NCBI GenBank assembly: GCA_023014335.1
Contig: JAECYW010000005.1
Span: 1,302,001-1,366,000 of the forward strand
Source of the DNA: Galerina marginata
Lineage: Eukaryota > Basidiomycota > Agaricomycetes > Agaricales > Galerinaceae
DNA length: 64,000 bases
Direction: 5' to 3'
The notes below the pieces were generated by a model, which did no database searches, was not told where the DNA came from, and was given only the letters and a program-made list of their open reading frames with translations. Numbering within the stretch: position 1 is the stretch's first letter; the number at the start of each line of letters is the position of its first letter. The translations under genes and the position numbers were made by a program. This document shows positions 43,425-54,813 of this stretch, in pieces.

Positions 43425-45909
43425 TCAAATGGGGCCATACGTCCCTTTGTTCGAAACATCAGTAAATTGGTGTGGCAAGGACTTGAACTAAAGACATACA
43501 AATTCGTGCAGTATTATCGCCACTGCCAGTGGCCAACATTCCTCCAAGTGGGTTAATATCCAGAGATATGACTGACGAAGTTACGTGGTTAATACTGAAA
43601 GATCGAACAGACATTACGAGATCACATACCGGAGTTTTTATGGCCCTGCAAAACAAATTGCAAAGCAGCATTCCGAGAGTCCCAGAAATGGACGCAGCGA
43701 TCTTTCGATCCCGAGACGACCCATCGGCCATCATTCGAGACAGATACAGAGAGCACAAAATCCTAAATTGATAAAATAGGGTCAGATGATAATAATGGAA
43801 TTGCGAAATTCGGATATCCCGAGGAAAAGGAAAATTAGACATGTACCTTGTGACCGACGAAGTTCATCGTTGAAGAAGATATGGGGGTGCTTAGAGCAGA
43901 AGATCCGTTCCCTGGGTCAGATTTTGTTCTGGAGAAATTGTTGACGACGCTTGTGATATCCCAGTATTTGAGGGTCTTATCAAGGCTTCCGCTGACAATG
44001 CCCCTGCCGTCTGGGGTGAACGCGACGCTGTACACGCTATCACTGTGACCACGCAGGCGTTCAAGCAACGTGCCGGAAGCAACATCCCAGATACGCACGA
44101 CAGTGTCGAGGCTGCCAGCTGCGACCAGAGCACCATCCGGTGAAATAGCGACGGAAGTCACTCCTGAGTCATTGTTCAGAGAATCTGTGTCACTGATAGT
44201 GATCGTTCGGCATGAATTATCTTGGACGTTCCAGATACGCATGGTCTTATCTCCAGAGCCAGAAACAATATGTCGTCCGTCTCTTGAAAAATCGAGCGAA
44301 TAAATTTCTTGCTGATGCCCGTCAAACACATGCCGGACACGTCGCTTAGCTATGTCCCATACCTAGATAAAAGTATAACGTCAGTAAGCTAATTCTTGAT
44401 GTAGGTAATCGGCCATCGGCGGGGGGAGGAATACGAACTCTAATTTTGCGGTCTTCTGCACCAGTGGCAAGGAGCTTTCCATCGGGGCTAAAGCGTACGC
44501 TCCGAATGTAAAGGTCCCCATCTTTTGGGGCGGTTTCGTCTTCGACGACGCTACAAGAAATATTAATTAAATATCCGTATGCAGTCAGTAAAGGATAAAC
44601 CCAAAAGCTTACCAAACCTTTTGACCCGTGTGGACATCGAATATTTGAGCAGTTCGATTACAACCCGTAGCCAAGTAGCGTCCATCAGCCGAAAACTGGA
44701 CACAACAGACCACTCTGAGAGGCGTCGTCAGTCCAGAGGATTAGATAACAGTCGGAGATGTCAGAAGGATTTTTACTCACGTGGCGTGATTGAACGTGTG
44801 TACGAGGTTGACGTCAAGAGATTTTTTGACTTTTGGGTTGTACACCGCGTACCAGTCGCTCGCTTCCTTCCTGAACTCGGGTGGCACGTTCTGCAGGGTC
44901 AGCTCGTCGCCGGCGGCGGTTGGCGGGTTTAAATTCATAGGTGGAAGGGTAGAACCTCCTCCTGGAGCGCCGTCCTGGCCCGGGAAACGATATAGCCCCA
45001 GAGAGTTGTTATACGATAATGATGGCTTGACGGCAGGTTGCCCAGCAGCATGGGGATGAGATTGAGACTGAGGATGCTGCGACCCCATCGGCGGTGGATA
45101 CATATCTAAAGTAAGGACACGCATCAAACACAGACGTTTAGCGCTTTGACAATGATGGATTGCGAGAAACGGAAAAATTATATACCCGGATGGTTCTCTC
45201 TCCGTGCCTTATGTCGTTTCGGGTCGCGATGATCAGACAAACGGTCGGGGTCCCTGTCAGACGAGTTTTCTCTCGTCAATTTATCGGGCGGGTGCTCGCG
45301 CTCTCTCTCTGTGGGTGGGAGGCCACGACTAATGGGGCGGTTTTGTGGTTGCTGGGAGTCTGGTTGGGTCGTACCCGTAAACCTGGGTGATGCCTCCGAC
45401 AAACCGGGGCCGCGGGGACGACTTGAAATCCCGAGTCCAGCTCCGGGTTGTTGTGGTGTAGCACCAGCCTGGCGAAGCGCCATAGCCTCAGTGCGCAGGC
45501 GGTGAATTTCGTCTTCGTACTGCTGCCTAACTCGACTATGTTCGGCTTCGAGGTCAAACAATGCACGTCGAATGGAAGTGAGCTCAGTCACTTGAGCGTC
45601 CACTGGACAGGATTTGAGTTAAATATTTACAGATATATGGATATTCAAGCTGTGCTCACGTTTCATTTCCATCTCCTCCTTTTGACTGCGCACTCGAACA
45701 AGCTCTGCATGGATTCCTTCAAATTCGTGTTTGATTGTCTCCAGTGGTTCGACGATGGAGAAGGTGCGAGGTTGAGGTGCCTCCTGAGCGGTGTTTGTGC
45801 GCACGCCACTGGGCTGCATGGGTCGATGCTAGGGGTACCAGGTCAGTAAATTACAGCCAACGAAGGAGGTATTGAAGAGACGAACATTGTACACGGCACT
45901 GGTTGACAT
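43425..45909 (-). CDS. TUP1: General transcriptional corepressor Tup1
   Basis: Ten exons (45909-45886, 45828-45660, 45602-45186, 45105-44781, 44714-44613, 44550-44439, 44362-43847, 43762-43630, 43571-43500, 43444-43425) give 629 residues with agreeing phases. The N-terminal helix ([20 protein letters not shown], then [19 protein letters not shown]) is the Tup1 tetramer and Ssn6-binding region. A Pro/Gln/Ser-rich, charged linker of about 180 residues follows. From [16 protein letters not shown] seven WD40 repeats form the propeller that reads repressors and histones: [86 protein letters not shown], then [17 protein letters not shown] and [15 protein letters not shown]. The final 20-bp exon adds TYGPI after ARIW, matching the usual end. 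It works in the nucleus with Ssn6/Cyc8 in glucose and mating-type repression. Confidence 0.95.
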
Positions 45910-48628
45910 GGCCGTTTCAAAAAGAAAGGGATTTATGGTTGAACGTGAAAGGGAGAAGCTGAGACGAAGAAAGAGAATGGATGGAAGCAGGGCCGCGTGC
46001 TGGAGAAGGGGTGGAAGAAGAAGGAGTTCTTGGGTTTCATTCCGTAGTAAATATATATGGCAGAAATGAAATTGCCGGAAGATTTAGCAGTTGTCACCAG
46101 ATGAGATCGCGGGGCTTAAGTGATGGATTGTTGCGTGGCTTTTGTCCCTTTCAATCCAGCCGGCGGATCCGATTTTAAGCCAAATCCACCGACATTAGGC
46201 TACGTATAGCATGGATCTGGGTACAAGCCATTCAGAGGGATCTGTCGCTCGATCCTTTACCTCGATATATTTTTTTCAGTCCGCAAAATAGGAGGACGGC
46301 GAAGATTCGAGGTGGCGGTGCTCTCGCGGCGGTTCTAATTAGATTGCCGAGCTATTCAACCCGTCACTTTCGGCTAAAAGCCAAGACGCCAGACTATATC
46401 TACACCAGAGCGTTTATTCGGGAAGGGGCTCCCGTTAGCAGAGACTCGCCAGGCCTCCGGAGACTCCGTAAAATGCGCAAGAGTGAATAACTGAACAGAC
46501 TTCCGATGAAGAAAGGTGATATGATCCCACAACGGTGCCGGTCACTTATTTGTATTACCTTATTAGTCTTGCTGCGTGCGGTTCTCTCCTCCAGAATATC
46601 TTTCTTTTCTCATGAATTCCACTGGCGCATGTCCTCTTGCTAACCCAAAGCACGTATGACGCCTAAAGTACATTTCAGGAAATAGTCAGATAAGCCTGCT
46701 CAATGCTGTCAGGAAGTCCGGCGCGAATCCCTTGGCGAATATAACACATTGTGCCTTAGATGGGTTTCGAGATCTGAGATCCTAAGGGATTGAAGCGAAA
46801 ATTAAGTGTTGGGAGACTTAGAGAGGCAATTCATAGGGCAAGCAAGGGAGAGATGAGCTCGAGGGTACCATAGATATACATGCCTTTGGGAAAATACAAA
46901 TGAAGGACCGTCAAGACTAGGAAGATCTTATGACTGAGATGTTGATGATCCCTCTGGGCCTTATAAACGACGACCTATATGTAGCAAGGCACTGACACAG
47001 CGCAGGCACGACGGAATACTGCAAAGCTGAGAGGATATGGCATTCAATGCTCTCCGGTATAACCCAAGCAGGCAATGCTTCTGATGATCGTTGCAGAAAA
47101 AATGCGTCCTAAACGACTACTCGAGTAGGCCGTGTACAAAAGGAATAGTAATATGACATCTTGTTTACTTGTGAGATCTGGGATAAGATCTGGGATACCT
47201 TTTGGAGAGAAATACCATAGAATAAGCGCAGATGGGCCTAGATCATTTCGCGAAAATAAACTACCAAAGTACCTTGAGGTCCAGAGACTAGCGCAAGTCC
47301 AAAATCGATAGGCAGATTATTTATATCACTTTAGATCGCCGGACCTGCTCTTGAACCCTACCTACTTGCATCACTGTCAGAAGATATTATCTTGAATTAT
47401 TTCCGCCGTTATTTTGTCTCACAACCATTCGCTTCCTCGCAGCAGGTGAGATTTTGGCCAAAGAATATGTCCTCATGGATCCGAAGTGCCAGTAAACACT
47501 CGAGTACTCACCTGTTACAGGAACTTGTCGGATTTGGACGAGGGAAAACCGGTGTCGCTCCTGACAGATGCCTATTCTTTAAATTTCCTCGTGCAATCAA
47601 TTAGTGGAGCATTGTCACTGTGTTCCGCGAAGGGATTCCGCCTGGATAACCTCCCATGACCACTCCTGAGAGAGTTCTTCCTTCAGCGGTGATGCACACA
47701 ACCCAAGTAAATTAACCTTCAAGCACTTACCCATGTTGTATTTATAGACCGAAGGAGATCACCGTGCTGAAATCTCAAAGTGTAACAATTAGCAAAACTG
47801 GCTGGCGATGAGAAAAATAAGACGACTTGGCTGACGAATTGCAATCCATCCTATCCCTCGACAGCAATCGTCATGCACTCACGAGATGTCATAACTCCGA
47901 GTCCTCCTTCCCATGATGAGGCGCGGTTGGCACATCTGAGACGCATAACATCTCAAAATGGACTGTGGAGTGAAAATGGGAAAAATAGGCAGGTAAAATG
48001 AAATCTGCCTCCCAGGCTTGGACTTCCTGCCACCTTCAGTTGAAAAATAGTTGGCGCTTGCTCCGATAACTCCACCTCATATGCCATTATCGAATAACTT
48101 GTGAGAGCAGAACCGTTTTTGCTAACAGATCTTGAGGGCTTCAAATAGAACCCGGAAGGAGAGGATCTTTACTTAACTGCTTGCCGTACCGCTGACCTCT
48201 TCAGTCAGTCGGATTATTAAGAGGCTGTGACGATGGCCAGCGCATCCAGATCCAAGCCCCTTTTCCTATCAGAAGATATTGGCGTCCTGGGGAGCATCAG
48301 GACGCAAAATGGAAGTGAATACAAAAATACGAGCACATACCCGCCAATAGAATATATTCCAGGATAGCGGTACCTCGATACCCGGCACTGGATTAGGGGC
48401 GGTCCTTGAAAAAGGTTCCTTTCAAGTTTATGCCCAGAAATCACTTATGTCCGGAACATAAACGGACTCTAACCGACCCAGAAAGAGTCAAAGAGGAAGG
48501 ACCCCGTTTGACGAGTCTAATCAACGGAGAATTCAATTTACAGCTATGACGTTGCATTGAATGTAAAAACAAACCTAAGGCAGACGGTGTTGTGATAGCG
48601 CCGGCGGGCAAGGACGCCGTAGGTCCTC
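45910..48628. other. 2.7 kb gene-poor region upstream of Tup1
   Basis: No gene or known relic seen on either strand. Near 47174-47199 the word AGATCTGGGATA occurs twice with a 14-base offset. The long upstream region may partly be the Tup1 promoter and leader, since regulators in fungi often have long ones. Confidence 0.5.
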
Positions 48629-48949
48629 CTAGTACGCATCATGATGGTCCATGTAACATACCTCTCCGGGTTGACAAGTAGCTGGCACTAGCACTGGCAG
48701 TCTGGTATTCGCAGGAGGAATGCAGCACAACAGACCACAATGCTGTACGTCGTCTGTACATGTAACGTCGTTGTCAGATAGGCAGTCAAACGACTCGAAT
48801 CTCGATCCACTGTCCATCCGGCACTTGGAAAACAGGGGGTCAAACAAAGAGAGAACAGCTCGTTGAACAGAACTGTCATTCTGCATTGACATTGCTATCA
48901 GACTGGTCAAATTTAAACCCAGAGAAAGGAAAGACATGATATTCATCAC
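48629..48949 (-). CDS. Candidate small secreted cysteine-rich protein
   Basis: A single open frame of 106 residues, with a second ATG one codon later. The N-terminus (MSFLSLGLNLTSLIAM) is hydrophobic and could be a signal peptide. The rest carries eight cysteines, in order: KCR, DCL, TCT, HCG, LLCC (two), TCQ and VCY, ending DHHDAY. An even number of spaced cysteines with a central CC is common in fungal small secreted proteins. The spacing is not that of hydrophobins, in which CC pairs are second-third and sixth-seventh; here the only pair is fifth-sixth. I recognise no family. It stands alone in a 3.7 kb stretch between Tup1 and GPI8. No intron is needed. It could be a chance frame, but the cysteine density argues against that. 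Confidence 0.45.
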   Translation of the reverse strand: MMNIMSFLSLGLNLTSLIAMSMQNDSSVQRAVLSLFDPLFSKCRMDSGSRFESFDCLSDNDVTCTDDVQHCGLLCCIPPANTRLPVLVPATCQPGEVCYMDHHDAY

Positions 48950-49640
48950 CGCTGAGCTTCAACTTGTGCGTGGTTGCCAGGATTGGATTTAATTTGCGTT
49001 AATGCGGTCCAGACTAGGCGCATTGAAGATTTGAGGTGCGTATCGATGGGAGATTGGAATCGAAAAGCAAAGAGACGACCAGCATTGAAATATTTGGGGA
49101 GCAGAAAGACAACAACGGGTTTCTAGGTCACGGTGATGTGCCATAGTTTAGGATATTCATTGAATGGGAAGCGCTTTGCAATTTCAATCGAATTGAGAGC
49201 AGCGTACGGCTTCGTTGCTAACCCAGGGGCCAGGACGTGGACGGATATGGATGTAGAAGTCGAATGAGAGCCCCGATGAAGGTCGAGGACACTTGGACAA
49301 TATAATGTCTCAATGAAGAACCAAGATCTGCCATTCCACGCGTCGGATATTGCTCCTCATATGCACTCAGGCTGCACGTTTGCGACTGCAAGCCAAATCT
49401 CGGACCCTGGTAGATTGAAGATTCGTCCATTATTGAGTACAGATTAACTGAATAGCAGATAGTAAGTAGGGTACACGTGCGTAAGAGTCGAGGAGGCCGT
49501 TTCTAGCAGGGACATTGACAATGACCATACCACGCGTCTCGCCTCTATTCGCCTGTAAAATTTCTCTTCCTCCCATATCGGCTGATTTCGTCTCGTCCAA
49601 TTGTCTCGTCCAATCAACGCCCGTTCCAATTAGGGAAGGA
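48950..49640. other. Intergenic region, about 690 bases
   Basis: It lies between the start of the candidate secreted protein and the stop of GPI8. No gene seen. The frames on the minus strand here overlap and show no family features. Confidence 0.5.
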
Positions 49641-51367
49641 CTAACTTGACCTTCTACTCTTGGTGGATACCCATCCCACGAGCGCACCCACAAGGCCCAC
49701 CGACGCCCAAGCCCGCCCTGTCGTCGAGTTCCAGTCTCTAAGCTGCGTCATGTATGACGACGATGCAGGCACCCGTTGTGCCTTAGCTTTCACCTTCGCA
49801 CTCATTGCTTGCTTCGGCAGCTGTTGTGAGGGCTCTGTCCCTTGTCCGTTTACTTCTTCATGTACTTCGTCGGACGTTGTCAATGTTGACTCTACGCTGG
49901 AGGCACCCATGCCCAAATTCAGAGGCGCCACGATCTCTACCTGTGCCACGCCGCCGAAGAAGTCGGTAATTCGCGTCTTGCTAAGCGGTCGGTGGAAGAG
50001 GTCATTGCGGACTCCTGGGTGGGAGTTGATCTTGCTGAAGTCCATTGAATTGAACTAGATACGTTTGGGGACGGATTAGTGAGAGTCCCGGCGGAATTTA
50101 GTGGTGGAGGAAAGGCGGAAAGGGAGAAAAAGACAAAGGTGAAGACATACGAGTTCTTCCATGGACGCTTGGCTCGTTTTGTTGATCCTCTCCATAAACT
50201 CGAGGACGTAATGCGTAAAGGCGTCGATGACAGCTACGCCGATGTCGTTGTCGTTTGCGTGCTGTCAGGGCGAGCCGAAGTGCGAGATAAGGTGCGAGAT
50301 GCAAGTTGGGAAATAAACATGTGGGGTTCGTTTGGTGAGTTAGGATTAGGAGGAACGAAACCAAGCGAAAGGAATCGTTGACAGTAAGGAGACGTACCGA
50401 ATAAGAGTTTTCGCCGAGGTTCGACGACCCCGTCGCGAGAATGTTGGGCGAGTATAGCTTTGAATACATGGTGTTCGCTTGGCAGGTATCGATCATGAAG
50501 AATATCTCGTTGTACCTAAAAAAAATGGGGTTCATTTCGGATGAGGATTACAATTGGGCCCAGGAGAAAGGAAAGGGCAACCGAACCTCTTCTTTTGGTA
50601 CATCTGCTCGAACGCATCGGCGACATCGAACGCGCTGATCTCTTCGTTATCTTGGAATTTCAGGAACTCGTTCCCGCCGTGTCCAGTCATGTAAACGAAG
50701 ATGTTCGACCGCTCGTCCGTCAGCAGGCGCTTAGAGCGCGGAACTGAGGGATCCATGCGACCTGAATCACAAAAATGAGAACAGGTCCTCGCAATAAATA
50801 GACAGAGATAGATAGAGCGTACTCACCGGTCAGCACACGAATAAAGTTCTCCACCGTCACTTCATACCCGCGATAGTCCACCTCGATGTTATCACCATAC
50901 AAATCGAGATGCCGCCCCGGGTTCGCGTACACGCTCCCGGGGAACTTGTTCCGCGAGTTGCACGACGCGTCGTCGGCGAGCATGAGTATGATGTTCGAGT
51001 CGGGGATGCCCAATCTCTTCACCGTGCGGTACCTGGGTAAGCGTAGGTGAGTGAGTGTTTACCAGGACCGTTCTGAGCGACGAAAAAGCTGGGTACCTAC
51101 ATCCCTAGGGCGTTGGCCATATGCTAATAAACAATATTTAGTAGCCACAGAAAGGCAGAACAGCACCGTACGCACCCTATAATTGAACCAATACCTCGAC
51201 GAACACACCAACACGGCCCAGTTATTTGTATGTGTCGACCCACCGCCGTCTTTGTCAAAGAAATCCTTGACAACCCTTTCCCTTTCATGGTGAGGGTCTA
51301 TAGCGTATGCACCCCAAGCCCAGCTTGAGAGGCACAGGAAGAGGTGGAAGACGGAGACGAAGAGCAT
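49641..51367 (-). CDS. GPI8: GPI-anchor transamidase catalytic subunit GPI8 (PIG-K)
   Basis: Seven exons (51367-51176, 51123-51101, 51032-50827, 50761-50587, 50515-50398, 50261-50151, 50054-49641) encode 412 residues, the usual size. A signal peptide ([19 protein letters not shown]) leads into the C13 cysteine peptidase fold: [25 protein letters not shown] in the form [46 protein letters not shown] with the catalytic His, and [18 protein letters not shown] with the catalytic Cys. A C-terminal hydrophobic helix ([15 protein letters not shown]) anchors it in the ER membrane. The enzyme cuts the C-terminal signal of proteins and attaches the GPI lipid, with Gaa1, Gpi16, Gpi17 and Gab1. The loop between the catalytic core and the helix is long and Ser/Glu-rich. 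All phases agree. It is divergent from the SAP30BP-like gene across 177 bp. Confidence 0.95.
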
Positions 51368-51544
51368 TGGCTGCTCGGCTTTGCGTGAGTCGGAGTTTCA
51401 ACGTAACCTTGTTCACCAACCCCCACTGTTGTGTCTGCCGTACACCACCCACCAACCACCAAAATCAAAGAATCAAGGAATCGAAAATGAATGGTGAGCT
51501 CAATCACCGCCTTTCCAGAACACCTAATCTAATGTCTATCTATC
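51368..51544. promoter_or_regulatory. Shared divergent promoter region, GPI8 and SAP30BP-like genes
   Basis: Only 177 bases separate two outward-facing start codons, so the promoters must overlap or abut. The stretch includes CCACCCACCAACCACC, a C-rich word. Confidence 0.6.
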
Positions 51545-52900
51545 ATGGACTTTAAAGGGCTCGTGGCCTATGACTACGACTCTCCAAGCGACACAGAGGC
51601 CGGACCATCGACCTCGAACGGTGGTGCTGGCCACCAGAAAAACCCAAACTCAAATGTGAGATCCCATCTCCGCCCTCTTCTCTGCAATAGTTTCCCTTTT
51701 GCTGGCTTGTCTTTCCGCGTCGGATAGGATAAATCATCGAAAAGTGGCTCCAAGGGTTCTTCTGAGGGTATGATAGTTTTTACTTTTCATTTCGTTTGTG
51801 GTCGTCATCTGACCCACCTGAATCTCCTTCGTTCTATTCTACCTAACCTACAGGCAAACGGATAGTCAAGTCCCAGGTCATCATCAAGCGCCCTGCAATC
51901 AACCACAAGAACCACCACCCACGCGCGCACATCTCCGATGACCTCCTTCGGAACGACACCGACACCGACAACCTGCAGGCAGCAGAGCCTTCGCACAGCG
52001 GCTCGTCGATGGATGTATCTTCCTCTTCGAGCCACCTTGGCCCGTCGGAGGAGCCGCAGGACGAGCTGTCCCGCATCCGAGCACTGATCCGCCCACCGCC
52101 AATGCCGGGGGTGGAAGATTGGGGTATACCACCTGAAACTACCGAAAAATGCGACCCAGCTCTCCAGGTACAAAAATACCTCCAATCCCGTTCCTATTCT
52201 TCACCCTGACCTCACCCCTTTCTCCCAGACCCAATTCACGCGCTTCGGTAACCTCAAGCTCGACCCCGCAAAACCGATCCATTACAACGACAACCTCATG
52301 GGTAACCGTACCTTCCGCAACCCGCACCTCTATACACATCTCGTCGACTGGGTTAGTGTCGACGAGCGCTCGACGAACTTTCCCAAGGGCCTCTGGGACC
52401 CGGCGGACGTGCGGCCAGAGTGGTTTGCGGACCAGATTGGTATGTCTGTCCTTCTTTGCTGCGTTGGGGGGGATGTCGTTCATGTGTTTCTGTTTACCCT
52501 TCCTGCGCTGCTTGTCTCGCCTTCCATGTTTGGTTCCACGCCATAAAACTTTTCTGCTCTGCCTTGCATCGTGGCCTCATCAACCTCCACCAAAAAATTA
52601 AATCTGGTCCAAAAATCTCGGATCTGGGACTATGCGCTTGACTCCATATTCCATCCTGTGGGCTTGAAAACCTGGATCCACCAATTCAAAGCTGACGCTC
52701 AGAAGGAGCGTTCAGAGAAACAGACAGCAGCGCAGGCACCAGGCAAGCGGAGCCATATCGACTTCTCGAGCTCGAGCTCGAAAGATAAAGGAGCCCCGCC
52801 ACCACTGCAGAGGAAAAGCCGTTTTCAGCCCTATGGTGTACCTGGCATTGCGGCGCCGAGAGAGAAGGAAAAAGAGAGGCAGAAAACGCGTTGGGGATGA
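51545..52900 (+). CDS. SAP30BP / HCNGP-like protein
   Basis: Five exons (51545-51655, 51728-51767, 51854-52167, 52229-52439, 52692-52900) encode 294 residues. The N-terminus [18 protein letters not shown], the middle [19 protein letters not shown] and [18 protein letters not shown], and the Lys-rich tail ([23 protein letters not shown]) match the HCNGP family, named after the human transcriptional regulator protein HCNGP, also called SAP30BP. The animal protein binds the SAP30 corepressor and also acts with splicing factors. It should be nuclear. The last intron (252 bp) is long for this locus and partly open, so a frame reads through its end; taking the acceptor at 52691 gives [15 protein letters not shown], which continues the helix naturally. 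A decayed copy of the last exon lies at 61540-61712. Confidence 0.86.
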
Positions 52901-53417
52901 GCGTGATCCCTGTTTTGTCGCATGTTTGTACAATGTTTTGCTGAATAGATAAGAGTTTTTTTTGCAGTACGCATGCCTGCGGTAGTCTGAGTGAAGATGC
53001 GTGTAGGCTGAAGTGTTGGAAGTATTAAACCTGGTACCTGTTTATCCGCTGCTGTTCTCAGTGAATGTCGCACAGTACGAAACATCATTTCGCATCACAT
53101 CCGATACCCGTGCGTGTATTTGACCTCATGGAAATGGTGATGTTCTTTGATTGAGCTGTAAACTATACTGCCAGCCCTCTTAACAAACCTCTCCATGACA
53201 TTGCCCCTACCATGCCCCAAGCAACAAGGCAGGGAGGTGGCGCATTCGGGACTGGCAACAACTTCCTAATTGCAGGTGGGACGTTCTAGAAACCCAGAAT
53301 GTGAACCTTGCTATGCAACCACATGAAGCAGGTGAGACGCCCATTCTCTAGATATAAACCATATCTGAACAGTTGAAAGGTTTTATCGCTCTCAGTCCAG
53401 CGATCCCGAAAGGAGCG
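52901..53417. other. Intergenic region after the SAP30BP-like gene
   Basis: About 500 bases with the 3' UTR of the gene before it. No gene seen. Confidence 0.45.
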
Positions 53418-53580
53418 ATGCACGATTCCGCCGAACGGCATCCTGCTGGGCGGTGTCACCCTGGCGCGAAGAAAGTATCAACGCGATCCTGCAGTGGATC
53501 ATCGACCCAAACCTTACGACGTGCTTTGGCTATATTGGCCAGCAGGAGCTAGAAAATCTGCTATCGTGAAAATAATATAA
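53418..53580 (+). pseudogene. Broken fragment of a NACHT NTPase gene
   Basis: The text from 53418 reads MHDSAERHPAGRCHPGA, closely matching FHDSGERHDPPKCHPNT in the intact gene at 58.7 kb. A second frame then reads INAILQWIIDPN, matching KIMNWILGLDPN. A third reads VLWLYWPAGARKSAI and ends at a stop, matching IMWLYGPAGSGKSAI. The Walker A loop has lost its first Gly (now Trp) and the Gly before Lys (now Arg). At least two frame shifts and these changes make the fragment nonfunctional. Later text to about 53760 may be further decayed sequence, but I could not align it. Confidence 0.82.
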
Positions 53581-54813
53581 TCGCAGAACTCATTCGCCAG
53601 CAGGACAGGGAACGCTACGCGAGGTCCTCCTGCCATGATCAAGCCACTTTGGTCCTACCTATCTCACTCCACTTCTGCTTCTCTCAAGACTTTGAACATG
53701 TCTTCAGTAAGCGCAGTCGTTGTGGTCAGCTGTCATCGATCTCACAGGCCACAAATTTTGGTTCTATTCGACTCGAGTGTTAAATTCACCATCTGGTAAA
53801 AACCGTGTCCCTTGTACTTTGCTGAACTCGTACGACATTTAGAAAGTGGTGCACACGGTGGTGTCGAATTTTGGATTTTGGTCCGGCTGGAGTTCTCCAA
53901 TACCACTTCGAGGTCAGGTGCCTTGACTTCATCGCCCAACCCTTGAGTGCTGATATTTCAAAAGGATTGAATCGAAAAACTCCTGCTTAATACGTGTCAA
54001 CATTCTGTCCATGGATATCTCAGGGGCCAAAAAATCAAATCCCCGAGGGTTGGAGTGGTATTACAATCTCTAGCCGGACCGCTTCTGAATTACAACACCT
54101 TAACCTGCTTCATTTGCAAGACCACGATCGACATCGGTCCAGCATGTATCGGGAACAGTATTCTAATTTTGAATTTGTAGTTCACTGATTGACAGTGTGC
54201 TTGGAACCATAATCTGACATTTTCGTCGACTTGAATCTTCAAATTCATGGCGAGTGTCCATTCCATAAATCTACGTACTATTGGCGCTTGAGAGGGTTTT
54301 CGATGATAGAAGTAACAGGGCTTTGCAATGGTTTGGAAACAGGTAAGTTGTGTTGAATGTCTAGGTTCTTTAATTAAACAAAATTAAAAACAGCTTGGCA
54401 ATGTCAACCGAGGAGGCCTTCCATCGACGAACTGCACGGTTCAATGATCTATATTTTCATCAAGACAGCCGCGAATTCCCCACAGGGTCACGAAACTAGA
54501 AAAGCAGCCAGGTCATCCAACGTTAAGCCCGAGGTCGCCAGGCCTCTGCCGCCTCCGATTGGGTGGCTCGATGGTGGCGCAACTTCCTCGGCCCGTTTTG
54601 GCAGCGTCTATTTTGAGGCATCGACTCGATGTTCGATCCTTTGAGTTTGTTGAACTTTAGCCGCTAAGCAAGAAAGAAATGTCCGTGAGCCCCTGAGGGC
54701 TACAGCGTAATTCAACAGGATTTAAATGGTATAAAATGCAGAACACGCAATGGAATAGACCTTAGGAAATCAGCTTTTCCCTTTCCTGAATCCCCAAAGT
54801 CCATCTCCTAGCA
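53581..54813. other. Gene-free region with possible NACHT decay
   Basis: About 1.2 kb with no recognisable gene between the NACHT fragment and the ferritin-like gene. The last 150 bases should be the promoter of the next gene, including TATAAAATG (54730-54738), a TATA-like word 84 bases before its start codon. Confidence 0.45.

Noticed and set aside
43459..43500. Tup1 ending in the unspliced text [13 protein letters not shown]
   Set aside because: A GTATGT donor, a TACTGAT branch and an acceptor at 43445 add a 20-bp exon giving ARIWTYGPI, the normal C-terminus of this family.
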